DNA from: Aquificaceae bacterium
Lineage (GTDB): Bacteria; Aquificota; Aquificia; Aquificales; Aquificaceae
Length of the DNA: 7,167 nucleotides
Assembly: GCA_027014185.1 (NCBI GenBank)
Contig: JALWEK010000199.1
Coordinates: forward strand, 1 to 7,167
Direction of reading: 5' to 3'
A program made the position numbers and the translations under genes. Positions 5,812-7,167 of the stretch are shown here, one piece after another (the stretch's first letter is position 1; each line of letters begins with the position of its first letter). Below the pieces are notes generated by a model, which saw only the letters and a program-made list of their open reading frames with translations, did not search any database and was not told the origin of the DNA.

Positions 5812-7122
5812 TCAGAATTTGAAGGGAAACTTGGGCATGGGCATACCCGCCATCCCCTTGAGCTTCCTCATCATCTTTCTCATCTCCTCGTAGCGCTTGA
5901 GAACCTTGTTCACCTCGGAAACGCTCGTTCCGCTCCCTTTAGCTATCCTCTTCTTTCTGCTCATGTTTATTATGCGGGGGTTTCTCCTCTCCTCTGGAGT
6001 CATCGAGTTTATGATCGCCTCTATCCTCTTGAACTGCTTTTCGTCCACCTTTATGTTCTTCATCTGGGCACCGATACCAGGTATCATACCGAGGAGCTTG
6101 TCGAGTGGCCCCATGTTCTGAATCATCCTAAGCATCTCTCTAAGGTCCTCGAGATCGAAGTCTCCTGCCATGACCTTAGTGGACAGATGCTGGGCTTTGT
6201 CCTCGGGTATGACCTCCTGGGCGCGCTCCACGAGGGACTGAAGATCTCCAAGGCCCAGTATCCTCTGGGCCACCCTGTCGGGATAGAAGGGCTCTATATC
6301 CTCTATCTTCTCCCCCACGCCTATGAACTTTATGGGAACCCCGAGGGTCTCCCTGACCGATAGGGCCAAGCCTCCCCTCGCATCGCCATCCATCTTGGTA
6401 AGGACGACCCCCGTTAGTCCGAGCCTCTCGTGGAAGGTCTTTGCGGTCTCTAGGGCGGTCTGGCCCTGCATGGCGTCCGCTACGTAGATTATCTCTGAAG
6501 GTTTTACCTCCTCCTTTATCCTCTCAAGCTCCTCCATGAGTTCCTCGTCCACATGGAGCCTCCCCGCCGTATCGAGGAGGAGGTAGTCCATACCCTCATC
6601 CTTAGCCTTCCTTACAGCCTCCCTGGCTATATCGACGGCCGAAAGGCCCTCTCCGAAGGAGTAGTAGGGAACGCCTACCTTCTCGGCGAGTCTCTCGAGC
6701 TGGAGCATGGCTGCGGGACGCCTCACGTCCGTTGATGAAACGGCAACCTTAAACCCTTTCTTCTTCAGCAGATTGGCCAGCTTTCCTATGGTAGTTGTCT
6801 TCCCTGTTCCCTGAAGGCCCACGAATAGGACCGTCCCCTTCTTTAAATCCTCCTTCTCCTTGCCGAGTATGTTTACAAGTTCCTCGTAAACGATGGTTAT
6901 CACCTGCTCGGCGGGAGAGAGGTTCCTCTTTACCTCTGCCGAGAGTGCCCTCTCCCTTACCCTTTTTAGAAATCTCTTGGTTACCTCGTAATCTACGTCC
7001 GCCTCGAGGAGGGCGAGCCTTATGTCCCGGAGGGCGTCGTTTATGACCTTGTCGGTTAGCTTCCTAGCACCCTTTAACTTGCTGAGCGTTCCGCTGAACT
7101 TTTCCGTAAGTAGTTCGAGCAT
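5812..7122 (-). CDS. ffh: Signal recognition particle protein Ffh (SRP54 homologue)
   Basis: GTPase that binds 4.5S RNA, recognises hydrophobic signal sequences as they leave the ribosome, and docks with FtsY at the membrane. The 436 residues are normal for Ffh. Domain order: N domain (about 1-90, ending near LSPAEQVITIVYEEL); G domain with P-loop GLQGTGKTT (102-110; Thr where Ser is usual), TDVRRPAA (131-138), DTAGR (184-188), TKMDGDARGG (242-251) and GVGE (268-271); then the Met-rich M domain (about 300-436) with LLGMIPG (343-349), RRNPRIINMSRKKRIAKGSG (379-398) and TSVSEVN (399-405) for 4.5S RNA and signal binding. FtsY is excluded because the M domain is present and no acidic A domain is seen. 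The first ATG is the only sensible start, since it sits right behind a -10 box; no Shine-Dalgarno is visible. First gene of ffh-rpsP-khpA. Confidence 0.98.
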   Translation of the reverse strand: MLELLTEKFSGTLSKLKGARKLTDKVINDALRDIRLALLEADVDYEVTKRFLKRVRERALSAEVKRNLSPAEQVITIVYEELVNILGKEKEDLKKGTVLFVGLQGTGKTTTIGKLANLLKKKGFKVAVSSTDVRRPAAMLQLERLAEKVGVPYYSFGEGLSAVDIAREAVRKAKDEGMDYLLLDTAGRLHVDEELMEELERIKEEVKPSEIIYVADAMQGQTALETAKTFHERLGLTGVVLTKMDGDARGGLALSVRETLGVPIKFIGVGEKIEDIEPFYPDRVAQRILGLGDLQSLVERAQEVIPEDKAQHLSTKVMAGDFDLEDLREMLRMIQNMGPLDKLLGMIPGIGAQMKNIKVDEKQFKRIEAIINSMTPEERRNPRIINMSRKKRIAKGSGTSVSEVNKVLKRYEEMRKMMRKLKGMAGMPMPKFPFKF

Positions 7123-7129
7123 GTATAAA

Positions 7130-7155
7130 AGTATAAACTAAAGGTACAGGTCCAA
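7130..7155 (-). promoter_or_regulatory. Probable promoter of the ffh-rpsP-khpA operon
   Basis: On the minus strand, TATACT (7130-7135) lies 7 bases before the ffh ATG, with TTGGAC (7150-7155, 4 of 6 to TTGACA) upstream across a short 14-base spacer. A start 6-8 bases past the -10 would fall on or beside the ATG, which implies a leaderless mRNA. The short spacer lowers confidence in the -35. Confidence 0.45.
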
Positions 7156-7167
7156 CGTTCCCTTCTC

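Noticed and set aside
5171..5893. Plus-strand open frames opposite khpA, rpsP and the end of ffh
   Set aside because: They are antisense shadows of three confidently identified genes and have no supporting signals.
1..7167. tRNA, rRNA, riboswitch, CRISPR array, prophage or other mobile element
   Set aside because: No repeat-spacer pattern, cloverleaf, long leader or integrase/transposase motif was seen; the lysC leader is too short for a lysine riboswitch.

Overview
The window looks like chromosome from a thermophilic, Gram-negative, probably flagellated bacterium, most like an Aquificota-type lineage. The grounds are purine-rich coding strands, heavy use of AGG/AGA for Arg and ATA for Ile, charged Lys/Glu-rich proteins, tight gene packing, and an LPS heptose kinase. 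This placement is inferred from style, not from a search. Every stretch is coding or a short functional junction; no non-coding gap approaches 300 bases.

Layout. (1) 1-2619, minus strand: a 522-residue hydrophilic protein whose C-terminal ~60 residues resemble the FliK (flagellar hook-length control) C-terminal domain. It is followed, with a 68-base out-of-frame overlap, by an N-terminally anchored or secreted TPR protein that runs off the left edge. (2) 2620-2676: a 57-base divergent promoter region with overlapping promoters. (3) 2677-5178, plus strand: an overlapping three-gene operon of lysC (aspartokinase), a kinase-only hldA (heptose-7-phosphate kinase) and a YraN/UPF0102 protein. (4) 5183-5202: a perfect GC-rich hairpin between convergent operons. 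(5) 5213-7122, minus strand: the co-translational targeting/ribosome cluster ffh, rpsP, khpA, with its promoter near the right edge.

How the genes relate. ffh-rpsP-khpA is a conserved neighbourhood linking SRP, small-subunit assembly and an RNA-binding KH protein; here it ends without rimM or trmD. The lysC operon joins amino-acid and envelope-sugar metabolism by tight coupling rather than by pathway. The left pair may serve flagellar or envelope functions.

Most interesting points: an in-frame internal start in lysC with a perfect Shine-Dalgarno, expected to yield a separate regulatory (beta) subunit; a pattern in which first-of-transcript genes have a -10 box 7-14 bases before the ATG and no Shine-Dalgarno, while some operon-internal genes have strong ones; a divergent FliK candidate; and a 68-base dual-coding overlap in which one frame encodes a polar tail and the other a signal/anchor segment. 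No clearly new biological system was seen; most of the window is core housekeeping.
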